A stretch of DNA of 64,000 nt from Flavobacterium sp. UBA2787 (GTDB lineage Bacteria > Bacteroidota > Bacteroidia > Flavobacteriales > Flavobacteriaceae): assembly GCA_002352205.1 (NCBI GenBank), contig DEHZ01000002.1:248001-312000 (forward strand), given 5' to 3'. Below the pieces are notes generated by a model. It saw only the letters and a program-made list of their open reading frames with translations, did no database searches and was not told where the DNA came from. Below, one piece after another: positions 16,227 through 24,999 of the stretch (its first letter is position 1; every line of letters starts with the position of its first letter). The position numbers and the translations under genes were made by a program.

Positions 16227-17885
16227 TTAACCAATAATCATTCCGGCAATAGTTGCTGATAGCAAAGATGCTATACTTCCTCCAATTACCGCTTTTAAAC
16301 CAAATTCAGAAAGTGTTTTCCTTTGTCCCGGAGCCAATGATCCAATTCCTCCAATTTGAATTCCGATGGACGCAAAATTGGCAAAACCACATAACATATA
16401 GGTTGCCATAATAACGGATTTATCATAAGTAAAATGAATGGTTGAAGCTGCATTTTTCAATTCCGCCAATTGAATATATCCCACAAATTCTGATGCGGCT
16501 AATTTGATTCCAAGTAATTGACCCATAAGCATTACGTCTTCTGTTGCAACGCCAATTAGCCACATTAATGGAGCAAAGACGATTCCTAAAATGGTTTCTA
16601 ATGAAAATTTCGAATAAGGTGTGTTTGCGGCAATAACATCATTTAATCCAGACCATCCGCCAATCCAACTTAAAGTGTAATTTATCATCGCAATAAAAGC
16701 AATAAAAACCAACAACATCGCTGCTACATTTGCCGCTAATTTCAAACCTTCTGTCGTTCCTGTCGCAATAGCATCGAGAATATTTGAACCAATTTTATCC
16801 TTAGAAACTTCTACATTGGTATCAATAGGCTCTGTTTGAGGGAACAAAATTTTTGAAACAACAATAGCTCCCGGAGCGGCCATTACTGATGCTGCAAGTA
16901 AATGTTTTGCAAATTCCAATCGCAAAACCGGATCGTTTCCGCCAAGAAATCCAATGTAAGCGGCTAAAACCCCTCCAGCTACAGTGGCCATTCCGCCGAC
17001 CATAACTAAAAGAATTTCACTTTTATTCATTTTTTCCAAATAGGCTTTAATCATCAATGGAGCTTCGGTTTGACCTAAAAAGATATTTCCCGCAACCGAT
17101 AAACTTTCAGCCCCTGAAATGCCTAAAATCTTGGTTAGAAGCATCGCTAAACCTTTTACGACAATTTGAATTATTCCTAAATAAAATAATAAGGAAGTTA
17201 AAGCTGAGAAAAATATGATGGTTGGTAAAACTTGAAATAAAAAAATGAATCCGAAGTTATCAACATTCATCATTCCGCCTAATAAAAATTCGCTTCCGGC
17301 TCGTGTAAAGTCTAATACTTTGACGAATAAACCACCAACAAATTCAAATATGTTTTTTACAAAAGTAACTTTTAAGACTCCGATAGCTAAGATCAATTGT
17401 GCAAAAATTCCAATCCCAACCGTTTTCCAATTGATAGCTTTTCGATTAGCACTAAAAACAAATGCTAAAGCTAAAAGTGATAGCATTCCTAAAACGCCTT
17501 TCCATAAACTGGTCATAGAAAAACCTTCGCTGGCAATTAGTTTTGCTTGATTTTGAACCGGTTTTATTTTATTGGAAGAAAAAAACGAATATGCTTTATC
17601 TTTCGATTTTAAAGTCAGAAGCGAATCTGATTTTGATGTAATTGTAAATCGTTTGGTTGGTGCATCGGAACCATTTTCAAACAAAAAAAGAAAATTATCT
17701 TGTACTAAATAATCTCCTTTTTGAGTAAGACTATCAGAACTGATTTTAAGTTCATAGCCACCTTCTTTTAATTCTAAATAATCCGTTTTGGAAGAACTCA
17801 ATTGCCATTTTTTTTCAAGTTCTTGTGCACTTAAACCTACTGAAAACAGCACAGTTAAAGCAAGTAAAAAAAATTTTTTATACAT
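16227..17885 (-). CDS. Concentrative nucleoside transporter with an added N-terminal periplasmic domain
   Basis: Na+ or H+-coupled nucleoside importer of the CNT/NupC family, 552 aa. The transporter core (about 125-552) has Nup gate and core signatures such as GNIFLGQTEAPLMIKAYL, VGGMATVAGGVLAAYIG and FANFASIGIQIGGIGSLAPGQR. In front is an unusual 120-residue segment: a signal peptide (1-20) and a beta-rich, lipocalin-like domain (LEKKWQLSSSKTDYLELKEGGYEL). Bacterial NupC proteins are normally about 400 aa and lack it. Located between the DUF151 gene and thyA, with which it is likely cotranscribed; supply of nucleosides and dTMP synthesis are related. Confidence 0.93.
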   Translation of the reverse strand: MYKKFFLLALTVLFSVGLSAQELEKKWQLSSSKTDYLELKEGGYELKISSDSLTQKGDYLVQDNFLFLFENGSDAPTKRFTITSKSDSLLTLKSKDKAYSFFSSNKIKPVQNQAKLIASEGFSMTSLWKGVLGMLSLLALAFVFSANRKAINWKTVGIGIFAQLILAIGVLKVTFVKNIFEFVGGLFVKVLDFTRAGSEFLLGGMMNVDNFGFIFLFQVLPTIIFFSALTSLLFYLGIIQIVVKGLAMLLTKILGISGAESLSVAGNIFLGQTEAPLMIKAYLEKMNKSEILLVMVGGMATVAGGVLAAYIGFLGGNDPVLRLEFAKHLLAASVMAAPGAIVVSKILFPQTEPIDTNVEVSKDKIGSNILDAIATGTTEGLKLAANVAAMLLVFIAFIAMINYTLSWIGGWSGLNDVIAANTPYSKFSLETILGIVFAPLMWLIGVATEDVMLMGQLLGIKLAASEFVGYIQLAELKNAASTIHFTYDKSVIMATYMLCGFANFASIGIQIGGIGSLAPGQRKTLSEFGLKAVIGGSIASLLSATIAGMIIG

Positions 17886-17911
17886 TTTATAAGGTATAGA
17901 TGTTGGATTAT

Positions 17912-18535
17912 TTAAGATTCCTTTTTTGAAATTTCGTCTCTAATCTTAGCCGCTTTTTCGTAATCTTCGTTTTGCACCGCTTCGTTTAATAATTCATATA
18001 ATTCTTGAACACTTTTTCCTGTGTAACTATCTTTTGGTGTAGTTTCTTCTGAACCAAAAGTTTCGGGCGTACTCAAAACACCATCGTTATCCTCGTTGGA
18101 ATTTTCAGGTTCCATTGTATTGCCTTTTAGATAAACTCCGGCTTTGTCCAGAATATTTTTGTAAGTAAAAATAGGAGCATTAAAGCGTAATGCCAACGCA
18201 ATAGCATCGGATGTTCTGGCATCGATAATTTCTTCAATTTTGTCGCGTTCGCATATGATACTCGAATAAAAAACACCATCCACTAATTTATGAATAATCA
18301 CTTGTTTGACTACAATATCAAATCGGTCGGCAAAATTTTTAAACAAATCGTGGGTAAGTGGGCGAGGCGGTTTTATCTCTTTTTCTAACGCAATCGCAAT
18401 CGATTGGGCTTCAAAAGCACCGATCACAATAGGTAATTTTCGCTCTCCATCTACTTCATTTAGAATCAATGCGTAAGCACCGTTTTGGGTTTGACTGTAA
18501 GAAATTCCTTTTATGGCTAGTTTAACAAGACTCAT
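17912..18535 (-). CDS. Bifunctional nuclease (DUF151) with C-terminal UVR motif
   Basis: 207 aa. The N-terminal DUF151 domain (about 1-130) has GAFEAQSIAIALE, PRPLTHDLF and DARTSDAIALALRFNAPIF. A linker rich in acidic residues and Thr leads to a C-terminal UvrB/UvrC motif (QELYELLNEAVQNEDYEKAAKIRDEI, about 172-200). Homologues have reported DNase/RNase activity; the physiological role in Bacteroidota is not settled. First gene of a minus-strand run with nupC, thyA and the TonB-domain gene; promoter box at 18608-18615. Confidence 0.93.
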   Translation of the reverse strand: MSLVKLAIKGISYSQTQNGAYALILNEVDGERKLPIVIGAFEAQSIAIALEKEIKPPRPLTHDLFKNFADRFDIVVKQVIIHKLVDGVFYSSIICERDKIEEIIDARTSDAIALALRFNAPIFTYKNILDKAGVYLKGNTMEPENSNEDNDGVLSTPETFGSEETTPKDSYTGKSVQELYELLNEAVQNEDYEKAAKIRDEISKKES

Positions 18536-18593
18536 ATTATGATATTATAATGCTCTAAAAATAAGGCATTTATGCTTAATTAGTAATAAAAAA

Positions 18594-18640
18594 ATGGGCT
18601 ATCCAAACAAAGATACAACTATCTCGATTTAGATAGCCCA
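18594..18640 (-). terminator. Terminator after etfBA, overlapping the DUF151 promoter
   Basis: On the minus strand the arms TGGGCTATC (from 18640) and GATAGCCCA (to 18595) pair perfectly over 9 bp and are followed by a T-tract. The loop is long (28 nt) and contains a smaller hairpin (ATCTAAATCGAGAT) plus the TATCTTTG promoter box of the next operon. Confidence 0.75.
18608..18615 (-). promoter_or_regulatory. -7 promoter box for the DUF151-nupC-thyA run, inside a terminator loop
   Basis: Minus strand TATCTTTG, exact TAnnTTTG, about 73 nt before the DUF151 ATG. Transcripts starting here lack the upstream terminator arm, so they cannot form the hairpin, whereas read-through from etfA can. Confidence 0.65.
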
Positions 18641-18663
18641 ATGAGGGCACAATTTATAAAAAA

Positions 18664-19632
18664 TTATGAATTTTGAGCTTTAAATTCTTTTAATTTTTGA
18701 GTCAATTTAGGAACAATCTCAAAAGCATCACCAACTACACCATAATCGGCTACTTTAAAGAAAGGAGCTTCGGGGTCAGAATTGATAACTACTTTTACTT
18801 TAGACGAGTTGATTCCGGCAATATGCTGAATCGCACCTGAAATTCCAATCGCAATATATAAATTCGTTGCAACAGGTTTTCCGGTTTGTCCAACGTGCTC
18901 GCTGTGAGGTCTCCAACCTAAATCCGAAACCGGTTTAGAACAAGCTGTTGCAGCACCTAAAACGGCCGCTAAATCTTCAACTAATCCCCAGTTTTCAGGA
19001 CCTTTTAATCCGCGACCACCTGAAACTACAACTTCTGCATCTGCAATTGTTACTTTTCCGGTTACTTTTTCTACGTTTTCAACTTTTACATTAAAATCAG
19101 CATCGTTTAAACTTGGAGAAAAATCTTCGGTTGATAAAGTTGAACTACTTTCAACTAAACCATACGAGTTTTTAGCCAAACCTAACACTTTTATATCAGT
19201 AGAAATTTCAGTGATATTGAACGCTTTATTTGAAAAAGCATTTCTTTTTACTTGAAATGGCGAAGTGCTCAACGGCAATCCAACCACATTTGATGTATAA
19301 CCTGCTTCTAATCCTACAGCAACCAACGGAGCAAGATAAATGCTGTCTGTTGTTGATGAAAGCACAATCACTCTTGCACCTTCTTTTTGAGCTGCTTGTT
19401 TGATTACATCTGCGAAAGCTTTTGCATTAAAAGTTGCCAATTTATCGTTGGTTACTTTCAATACTTTATCTACACCGTATTTTGATAATTCTGAAACATC
19501 AGAAGCGTTTACTGTTACAGCTGTTACAGTTGTTCCTAATGATTCTGCTACTTTTTTTGCATAGGAAGCTAATTCGAAAGCTACTTTTTTAAATTTTCCT
19601 TCAGCCGATTCTGCATATATTAATAATGACAT
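18664..19632 (-). CDS. etfA: Electron transfer flavoprotein subunit alpha
   Basis: 322 aa, FAD-binding subunit of ETF, which carries electrons from acyl-CoA dehydrogenases to the quinone pool. The C-terminal FAD domain is canonical: VSGGRGLKGPENW, DLGWRPHSEHVGQTGKPV, IAIGISGAIQHIAGI and INSDPEAPFFKVADYGVVGDAFEIVP. Pairs with etfB 41 nt upstream; the spacer holds a period-7 repeat. A terminator follows. Confidence 0.97.
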   Translation of the reverse strand: MSLLIYAESAEGKFKKVAFELASYAKKVAESLGTTVTAVTVNASDVSELSKYGVDKVLKVTNDKLATFNAKAFADVIKQAAQKEGARVIVLSSTTDSIYLAPLVAVGLEAGYTSNVVGLPLSTSPFQVKRNAFSNKAFNITEISTDIKVLGLAKNSYGLVESSSTLSTEDFSPSLNDADFNVKVENVEKVTGKVTIADAEVVVSGGRGLKGPENWGLVEDLAAVLGAATACSKPVSDLGWRPHSEHVGQTGKPVATNLYIAIGISGAIQHIAGINSSKVKVVINSDPEAPFFKVADYGVVGDAFEIVPKLTQKLKEFKAQNS

Positions 19633-19641
19633 AATTTATAT

Positions 19642-19673
19642 TTTAAATGATGAATTTTAAATTTTAAATGGAA
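19642..19673. repeat. Period-7 repeat in the etfB-etfA spacer
   Basis: In-phase words TTTTAAA, TGATGAA, TTTTAAA, TTTTAAA, TGGAATT fill nearly the whole spacer, ending 10 nt before the etfA ATG on the minus strand. Very AT-rich, so weaker than the other copies. Confidence 0.5.
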
Positions 19674-20420
19674 TTAGATAACCTTAGCTTCGTTGTGTAA
19701 CAAACTCACTAATTCATCCAAATTATCAGCACTTACTAATTTCACTGTTGATTTTGGAGCCGGTTTTTCAAATTTTACCGCTTTCGTGCTGATAGTTGCA
19801 TCGATTGGTTCTAAAACTGTTAACGCTTTTGTGCGAGCAGTCATAATTCCTCTCATGTTTGGAATGCGTAAATCTTTTTCTTCCACTAATCCTTTTTGTC
19901 CGCCAACTACCAAAGGTAAAGATGCCGAACTGGTTTCTTTTCCACCATCAATTTCTCTGATTACTTTGGCAGATGAACCATCTACTTTTAGATCAATACA
20001 CGAGTTGATAAAATTATAACCCAATAAACCTGCAATCATTCCGGGAACCATTCCACCATTATAATCTAATGATTCTTTACCGCAAATTACTAAATCATAT
20101 TGACCTTGTTTGATTACTTCGACTAATTGTTTGGCTACGAAAAATCCGTCGGTTGGTTTGGCGTTTATTCTGATGGCTTCATTTGCTCCGATTGCTAATG
20201 CTTTTCTCAACGTTGGTTCCGTATCCGGTCCGCCCACATTTACAACAGTTACATTGGCTCCTTGTTGCTCTTGAAACCAAATTGCTCTGGTTAAACCAAA
20301 TTCATCATTCGGATTGATAACAAACTGAACACCATTCGTGTCAAATTCAGAATCGCCGTTCGTAAAATTAATTTTTGAAGTAGTATCAGGTACGTGACTG
20401 ATGCAAACTAATATTTTCAT
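19674..20420 (-). CDS. etfB: Electron transfer flavoprotein subunit beta
   Basis: 248 aa, AMP-binding partner of EtfA. Starts with KILVCISHVPDTTSKI and carries DLVICGKESLDYNGGMVPGMIAGLLG and the ETF-beta signature region VEEKDLRIPNMRGIMTARTKAL. Upstream gene of the etfBA pair and divergent from pdhB across a 262-nt region in which only the pdhB promoter is clear. Confidence 0.97.
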   Translation of the reverse strand: MKILVCISHVPDTTSKINFTNGDSEFDTNGVQFVINPNDEFGLTRAIWFQEQQGANVTVVNVGGPDTEPTLRKALAIGANEAIRINAKPTDGFFVAKQLVEVIKQGQYDLVICGKESLDYNGGMVPGMIAGLLGYNFINSCIDLKVDGSSAKVIREIDGGKETSSASLPLVVGGQKGLVEEKDLRIPNMRGIMTARTKALTVLEPIDATISTKAVKFEKPAPKSTVKLVSADNLDELVSLLHNEAKVI

Positions 20421-20641
20421 ATAATAGATTTAGATTATTTTTTCGGTTACGAAATTACGAATTATTTTTCAAATTTTAGTATGCGTGCATAATATTTTTT
20501 CAGTATTATATCGTTTTCGTAAGTAATAATATTGATTTTAGAATTTTTTGAAACATTTTTTTGCAATTTATATTTAGAAAAGCAGTTACTATTGCGAATT
20601 ATTTTAGCGATAAATTATGCATTAAAGTAATTTAAAATATT

Positions 20642-20649
20642 TATTTTTG
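20642..20649 (+). promoter_or_regulatory. -7 promoter box for pdhB
   Basis: TATTTTTG, exact TAnnTTTG, 33 nt before the ATG in the 262-nt divergent region (20421-20682). Apart from AT-rich sequence I see nothing else in that region. Confidence 0.6.
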
Positions 20650-20682
20650 CCTTTCGATAAAAAGACTTAAGAAATTAGAAAT

Positions 20683-21660
20683 ATGAGAACAATTCAATTC
20701 AGAGAAGCAATTTGTGAGGCCATGAGCGAAGAAATGCGTCGTGACGAAAGCATTTATTTAATGGGTGAAGAAGTAGCAGAATACAACGGAGCTTATAAAG
20801 CTTCAAAAGGAATGTTAGATGAATTTGGACCAAAACGTGTAATTGATACACCAATTGCCGAACTTGGATTTGCCGGAATTGCCGTAGGTTCAGCGATGAA
20901 CGGATGTCGTCCGATTGTAGAATTTATGACCTTCAACTTTTCTTTGGTTGGAATTGATCAAATTATAAATAACGCAGCAAAAATGCGTCAAATGTCGGCC
21001 GGACAATTTCCTATGCCGATGGTTTTTCGTGGTCCAACCGCTTCTGCCGGACAATTAGGAGCAACACACTCTCAAGCTTTTGAAAATTGGTTTGCCAATA
21101 CACCGGGTCTAAAAGTAGTAGTTCCATCAAATGCTTATGATGCAAAAGGTTTATTAAAAGCTGCCATTCGTGATAATGATCCGGTCATTTTTATGGAATC
21201 TGAACAAATGTATGGTGACAAAATGGAAGTTCCTGAAGGAGAATACACTATTCCACTTGGTGTTGCCGATATAAAAAGAGAAGGTTCTGATGTAACCATC
21301 GTTTCTTTCGGAAAAATTATCAAAGAAGCTTATACCGCTGCTGATGAATTGGCTAAAGAAGGAATTTCGTGTGAAATTATCGATTTAAGAACAGTTCGTC
21401 CGATGGATTATGATGCCATTTTAAAATCAGTGAAAAAGACAAATCGTTTAGTAGTTTTAGAAGAAGCTTGGCCATTTGCCAGCGTTGCTTCTGAAATTAC
21501 CTATATGGTTCAAGAAAGAGCTTTCGATTATTTAGATGCTCCAATTCAACGAATCACAACCGCTGATACTCCAGCACCTTATTCTCCTACTTTATTAAAA
21601 GAGTGGCTGCCAAATTCATCCGATGTCGTAAAAGCAGTAAAAAAGGTTTTGTATAAATAA
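20683..21660 (+). CDS. pdhB: Pyruvate dehydrogenase E1 component subunit beta
   Basis: 325 aa, forms the alpha2beta2 E1 that decarboxylates pyruvate with thiamine diphosphate. Landmarks: FREAICEAMSEEMRRDESIYLMGEEVAEYNGAYK-type start (residues 4-40), DTPIAELGFAGIAVGSAM, GGQLG-like QLGATHSQAFENWFANTPGLKVVVPS, and EEAWPFASVASEI. The alpha subunit is not adjacent, as is common in Flavobacteriia. Followed by its own terminator. Confidence 0.95.
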   Translation: MRTIQFREAICEAMSEEMRRDESIYLMGEEVAEYNGAYKASKGMLDEFGPKRVIDTPIAELGFAGIAVGSAMNGCRPIVEFMTFNFSLVGIDQIINNAAKMRQMSAGQFPMPMVFRGPTASAGQLGATHSQAFENWFANTPGLKVVVPSNAYDAKGLLKAAIRDNDPVIFMESEQMYGDKMEVPEGEYTIPLGVADIKREGSDVTIVSFGKIIKEAYTAADELAKEGISCEIIDLRTVRPMDYDAILKSVKKTNRLVVLEEAWPFASVASEITYMVQERAFDYLDAPIQRITTADTPAPYSPTLLKEWLPNSSDVVKAVKKVLYK

Positions 21661-21681
21661 TCAAAATAAAAACTATATTTG

Positions 21682-21720
21682 AAACTTCATCAATCCAATT
21701 TTTGATGAAGTTTTTTTTTA
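21682..21720 (+). terminator. Terminator after pdhB
   Basis: Stem AAACTTCATCA/TGATGAAGTTT with a 10-nt loop and a run of T; ends 10 nt before the next ATG. Confidence 0.85.
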
Positions 21721-21729
21721 CAAATTGCT

Positions 21730-24210
21730 ATGAAAATTAAAAGCCTCTTTATATTATTTTTTCTCTTTTCAGCCTCAATAATTGCTCAAACCAAAGTAAG
21801 CGGTATTGTTGTAGATGAAAATAATGATCCAATTCCGTTTGCGAACGTCTATTTCAAAAATTCAACCGAAGGTGTAATAACCAACGAAAATGGTCGATTT
21901 TATTTAGAATCTGAAAAGAATCATGCTATTTTAATAGTTTCATTTATAGGCTACACTGCTCAAGATGTTAAACTTGAAAAATCGGTTACCTATAACATGA
22001 AAGTAACTTTAACCGAAGGCGAAACGCTTCGTGAAGTGGTTTTAGTATCGGGAAAATTATCAAAAAAAAATAATCCTGCAATTGATATTCTTCGGAAAAT
22101 TTGGGAAAGAAAACGAAAAAATGGCTTGCGACAATTCAATCAATACCAGTATGACAAATACGAAAAAGTTGAATTTGACTTAAACACCATCGATAGTGCC
22201 ACCATGAAAAGCCGCGTTTTTAGAGGAATGGAATTTGTTTTTGAACAAATGGACACTTCTGCTATCACCGGAAAAACCTATCTCCCGATATTTATAAACG
22301 AATCACTTTCTGAAGTGTACGGTGATAATACTTCCAAAAAGGAAAAAGAAATTCTAAAAGCGAATAAAAATTCAGGTTTCAGTAATAATCAGCAAATTAT
22401 CGCTTTTGTAAAAGATTTGTATGCCGATTATGATATTTACGATAATTACCTGAAATTTTTTGATAAAGATTTTGTAAGTCCATTGTCCAGAACCGGAATT
22501 GATGTGTACAATTATGCCTTAACCGATAGTATGTATATCGATAATAAATGGTGTTATAACATTGTTTATTATCCAAGAAGAAAAGGGGAACTTACCTTTA
22601 AAGGTGATTTTTGGGTGAATGATACCACATTTGCCATCAAAAACATCAACATGGCAGTGACCAAAAGTGCCAACATCAACTGGGTAAAAGAAATTTATAT
22701 TGAACAAGATTTTGAAGTGGTTAGTGATTCTGTGTTCTTACTAAAAAGAGATCATATGATGTCCGATTTCGCTTTCAACAAGAAAGAGGAATCACAAGGA
22801 GTTTATGGTAAAAGAACAACCTTATTCAAAAATCATCAATTCAATCAAGAAAAACCAAAAGAATTCTATAAACAAGAAGTCAATTTTATTGATAATGAGG
22901 TGTATAGCCGACCGGATGAGTATTGGCAACAAAACCGATTCGAAAATTTAAGCAAAGATGAATTAGGGGTTTACAAAATGCTTGATACACTAAAAACAGT
23001 GAAAAAATTCAAGCAAATGTATGATTTGGTGGCCATTTTAGGAAGCGGTTATATTCAAAAAGGAAATTTTGACATCGGCCCGATTTTTTCAACCTTTGGT
23101 TATAATGAAGTAGAAGGTTTTAGATTGCGAGCAGGTGGAAGAACCTATTTTGGTCAAAATGATCCGTGGCGTTTGCAATTTTATACAGCATATGGTTTTG
23201 ACGACAATCAATTCAAATATGGCGTTTCAGGTAAAGTATTATTGAACAAAAGAAATAGGCTAATTCTCGAAGGTGGTAATAGGCGTGATATTGAACAAAT
23301 TGGAGCCAGTTTAACCACAACAAACAACGTGCTTGGCAGAAGCTTTGCCTCAAACGGATTGTTTATGTCAGGAGCCAATGATAATTTAACGAGTATCAAT
23401 TTAAGCATGGTTTCTTTAAATATGGAACCCATAAAAAACCTAACTTTTGAAACCGGATTTTCATACAGAACGCTCAAACCCGCTTGGGAAAAATTTAGTT
23501 TAGATTATTTCTCGCCCGATTCTCCAAGCGGCATTAAAAGCGAAGTAGCTCAATCGGAAGTTTATATGTCGGTTGATTATACTCCAAGAAGAAAAACTGT
23601 TGGTTATGGTGTAGAAAGAAGCATAGTTGATAGTCCGTTCACAAGAATATTTCTTAATTACAGTCAAGGTTTAAAAGGTGTTTTTGATAGCGATTTTGAT
23701 TATCAAAAAGTGCAGTTATACGTCAAGCAACCTATTTTGGTGGGTGGTTTTGGAAGATTAAATGTTATCACAGAAGTGGGCAAAACATTCGGCGAAGTTC
23801 CATTAGGATTAATGAGTGTGGTGCCCGGAAATCAATCGTATTTTTTAATTGAAAACACGTTTAATAACTTGAATTTCTACGAATTTGTGACTGATGAATA
23901 TGCAACATTGCAATTAGAACATCACTTTTTGGGAAGAATTTTGTCAAGAATTCCAGGTTTACGACAAATGAATTTAAGAGAAATAATTGGCGTTAAAGCA
24001 GTTGTTGGTTCAGTTTCTGATGAAAATAGAGCACTAAATGCTTCCACATTAACGTATTTAGCTCCCGATAAGCCGTATTGGGAATATAGTGTGGGAATCG
24101 GAAATATTTTCAAAGTATTCCGAATCGATTGTTCTTGGCGAGGAAATTACAGAAATCTGCCCGATGCTAATAATTTTACAATTAAAGGTTCTTTCGGATT
24201 TTATTTTTAA
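21730..24210 (+). CDS. DUF5686 outer-membrane protein with carboxypeptidase-like regulatory domain
   Basis: 826 aa. Signal peptide (1-19), a CarboxypepD_reg-like beta-sandwich (about 22-108: VSGIVVDENNDPIPFANVYF), then the large DUF5686 region with an apparent C-terminal outer-membrane beta-barrel ending in aromatic residues (GSFGFYF). It resembles the N-terminal part of TonB-dependent receptors but has no plug. Function unknown to me; such proteins are abundant in Bacteroidota. Start 10 nt after the pdhB terminator. Confidence 0.85.
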   Translation: MKIKSLFILFFLFSASIIAQTKVSGIVVDENNDPIPFANVYFKNSTEGVITNENGRFYLESEKNHAILIVSFIGYTAQDVKLEKSVTYNMKVTLTEGETLREVVLVSGKLSKKNNPAIDILRKIWERKRKNGLRQFNQYQYDKYEKVEFDLNTIDSATMKSRVFRGMEFVFEQMDTSAITGKTYLPIFINESLSEVYGDNTSKKEKEILKANKNSGFSNNQQIIAFVKDLYADYDIYDNYLKFFDKDFVSPLSRTGIDVYNYALTDSMYIDNKWCYNIVYYPRRKGELTFKGDFWVNDTTFAIKNINMAVTKSANINWVKEIYIEQDFEVVSDSVFLLKRDHMMSDFAFNKKEESQGVYGKRTTLFKNHQFNQEKPKEFYKQEVNFIDNEVYSRPDEYWQQNRFENLSKDELGVYKMLDTLKTVKKFKQMYDLVAILGSGYIQKGNFDIGPIFSTFGYNEVEGFRLRAGGRTYFGQNDPWRLQFYTAYGFDDNQFKYGVSGKVLLNKRNRLILEGGNRRDIEQIGASLTTTNNVLGRSFASNGLFMSGANDNLTSINLSMVSLNMEPIKNLTFETGFSYRTLKPAWEKFSLDYFSPDSPSGIKSEVAQSEVYMSVDYTPRRKTVGYGVERSIVDSPFTRIFLNYSQGLKGVFDSDFDYQKVQLYVKQPILVGGFGRLNVITEVGKTFGEVPLGLMSVVPGNQSYFLIENTFNNLNFYEFVTDEYATLQLEHHFLGRILSRIPGLRQMNLREIIGVKAVVGSVSDENRALNASTLTYLAPDKPYWEYSVGIGNIFKVFRIDCSWRGNYRNLPDANNFTIKGSFGFYF

Positions 24211-24316
24211 TTCAAAAAAATTCATCTCCTTTTTTTAATTGTTCATAAACATTTATGGACAATATTATTAATTCCTTAAAAATTAAATTTCGGATAAACT
24301 TATGATTGCAAGGTAT

Positions 24317-24324
24317 TACCTTTG
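24317..24324 (+). promoter_or_regulatory. -7 promoter box for ppa
   Basis: TACCTTTG, exact TAnnTTTG, 34 nt before the ppa ATG. Confidence 0.65.
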
Positions 24325-24357
24325 CAGTCCTAAATATTTTGAAAAGAAAATAAACTT

Positions 24358-24888
24358 ATGAGTCCAGCAAAACAAAATACTTTTGATGTATTAATCGAAA
24401 TACCAAAAGGAAGCAGAAATAAATATGAATACGATTTTGAATTAAAAAAAATCCGTTATGACAGAATGATTTTCTCATCGATGATGTATCCTGCCGATTA
24501 CGGATTCATTCCTGAAACATTAGCATTAGATGGAGATCCTTTGGATGTATTGGTTTTAGTGACAGAACCAACTTTTCCCGGATGTGTAATGGAAGTTAAA
24601 CCAATCGGTGTTTTCCACATGGCAGACGAAAAAGGACCGGATGAAAAAGTGATTTGTGTGCCGGTTTCCGATCCGGTTTGGAATAAACTAAACGATTTGT
24701 CCGATGTAAATCCACATTTATTAAAAGAAATTGAACACTTTTTCCAAGTTTATAAAGATTTAGAACAGAAAAAAGTGGATGTAGAAGGTTGGGGAGATGT
24801 GAACGAAGCCAAAGAAATCATTGTAAAATGTGTCGATCGTTTTGCTAATTTAGAAAACAAAGTAGCAGGTTTATTTAGTATTCGTTAA
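24358..24888 (+). CDS. ppa: Soluble inorganic pyrophosphatase
   Basis: 176 aa family I Mg-dependent pyrophosphatase. The active-site segment is complete: EIPKGSRNKYEYDFE, YPADYGFIPETLALDGDPLDVLVLV with the DxxPxDxxD-type metal ligands, and VDVEGWGDVNEAKEII. Cytoplasmic. It stands immediately upstream of the membrane pyrophosphatase, so two unrelated PPi hydrolases are neighbours, although a terminator and separate promoter lie between them. Confidence 0.98.
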   Translation: MSPAKQNTFDVLIEIPKGSRNKYEYDFELKKIRYDRMIFSSMMYPADYGFIPETLALDGDPLDVLVLVTEPTFPGCVMEVKPIGVFHMADEKGPDEKVICVPVSDPVWNKLNDLSDVNPHLLKEIEHFFQVYKDLEQKKVDVEGWGDVNEAKEIIVKCVDRFANLENKVAGLFSIR

Positions 24889-24905
24889 AGAATTTAGTAT
24901 TTTAT

Positions 24906-24946
24906 TAAAAAAAGCAACATTCAATTTAGAATAGTTGCTTTTTTTT
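24906..24946 (+). terminator. Terminator after ppa
   Basis: AAAAAAGCAAC/GTTGCTTTTTT arms around an AT-rich loop, followed by T-rich sequence. Confidence 0.75.
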
Positions 24947-24959
24947 ATTCCTATTTTGT

Positions 24960-24967
24960 TACTTTTG
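24960..24967 (+). promoter_or_regulatory. -7 promoter box for hppA
   Basis: TACTTTTG, exact TAnnTTTG, 33 nt before the hppA ATG, so hppA has its own promoter. Confidence 0.65.
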
Positions 24968-24999
24968 CAATCGTTAAAAAAATTATAAAATACATATTT

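Noticed and set aside
18664..20420. etfBA as part of a flavin-based bifurcation system
   Set aside because: The alpha subunit has the ordinary respiratory-type FAD motifs and there are no bifurcating partner genes (acyl-CoA dehydrogenase, FixC/X) nearby.
20421..20682. Minus-strand promoter for etfB
   Set aside because: The best candidate reads TAATTTCG, too far from TAnnTTTG to list as a feature.
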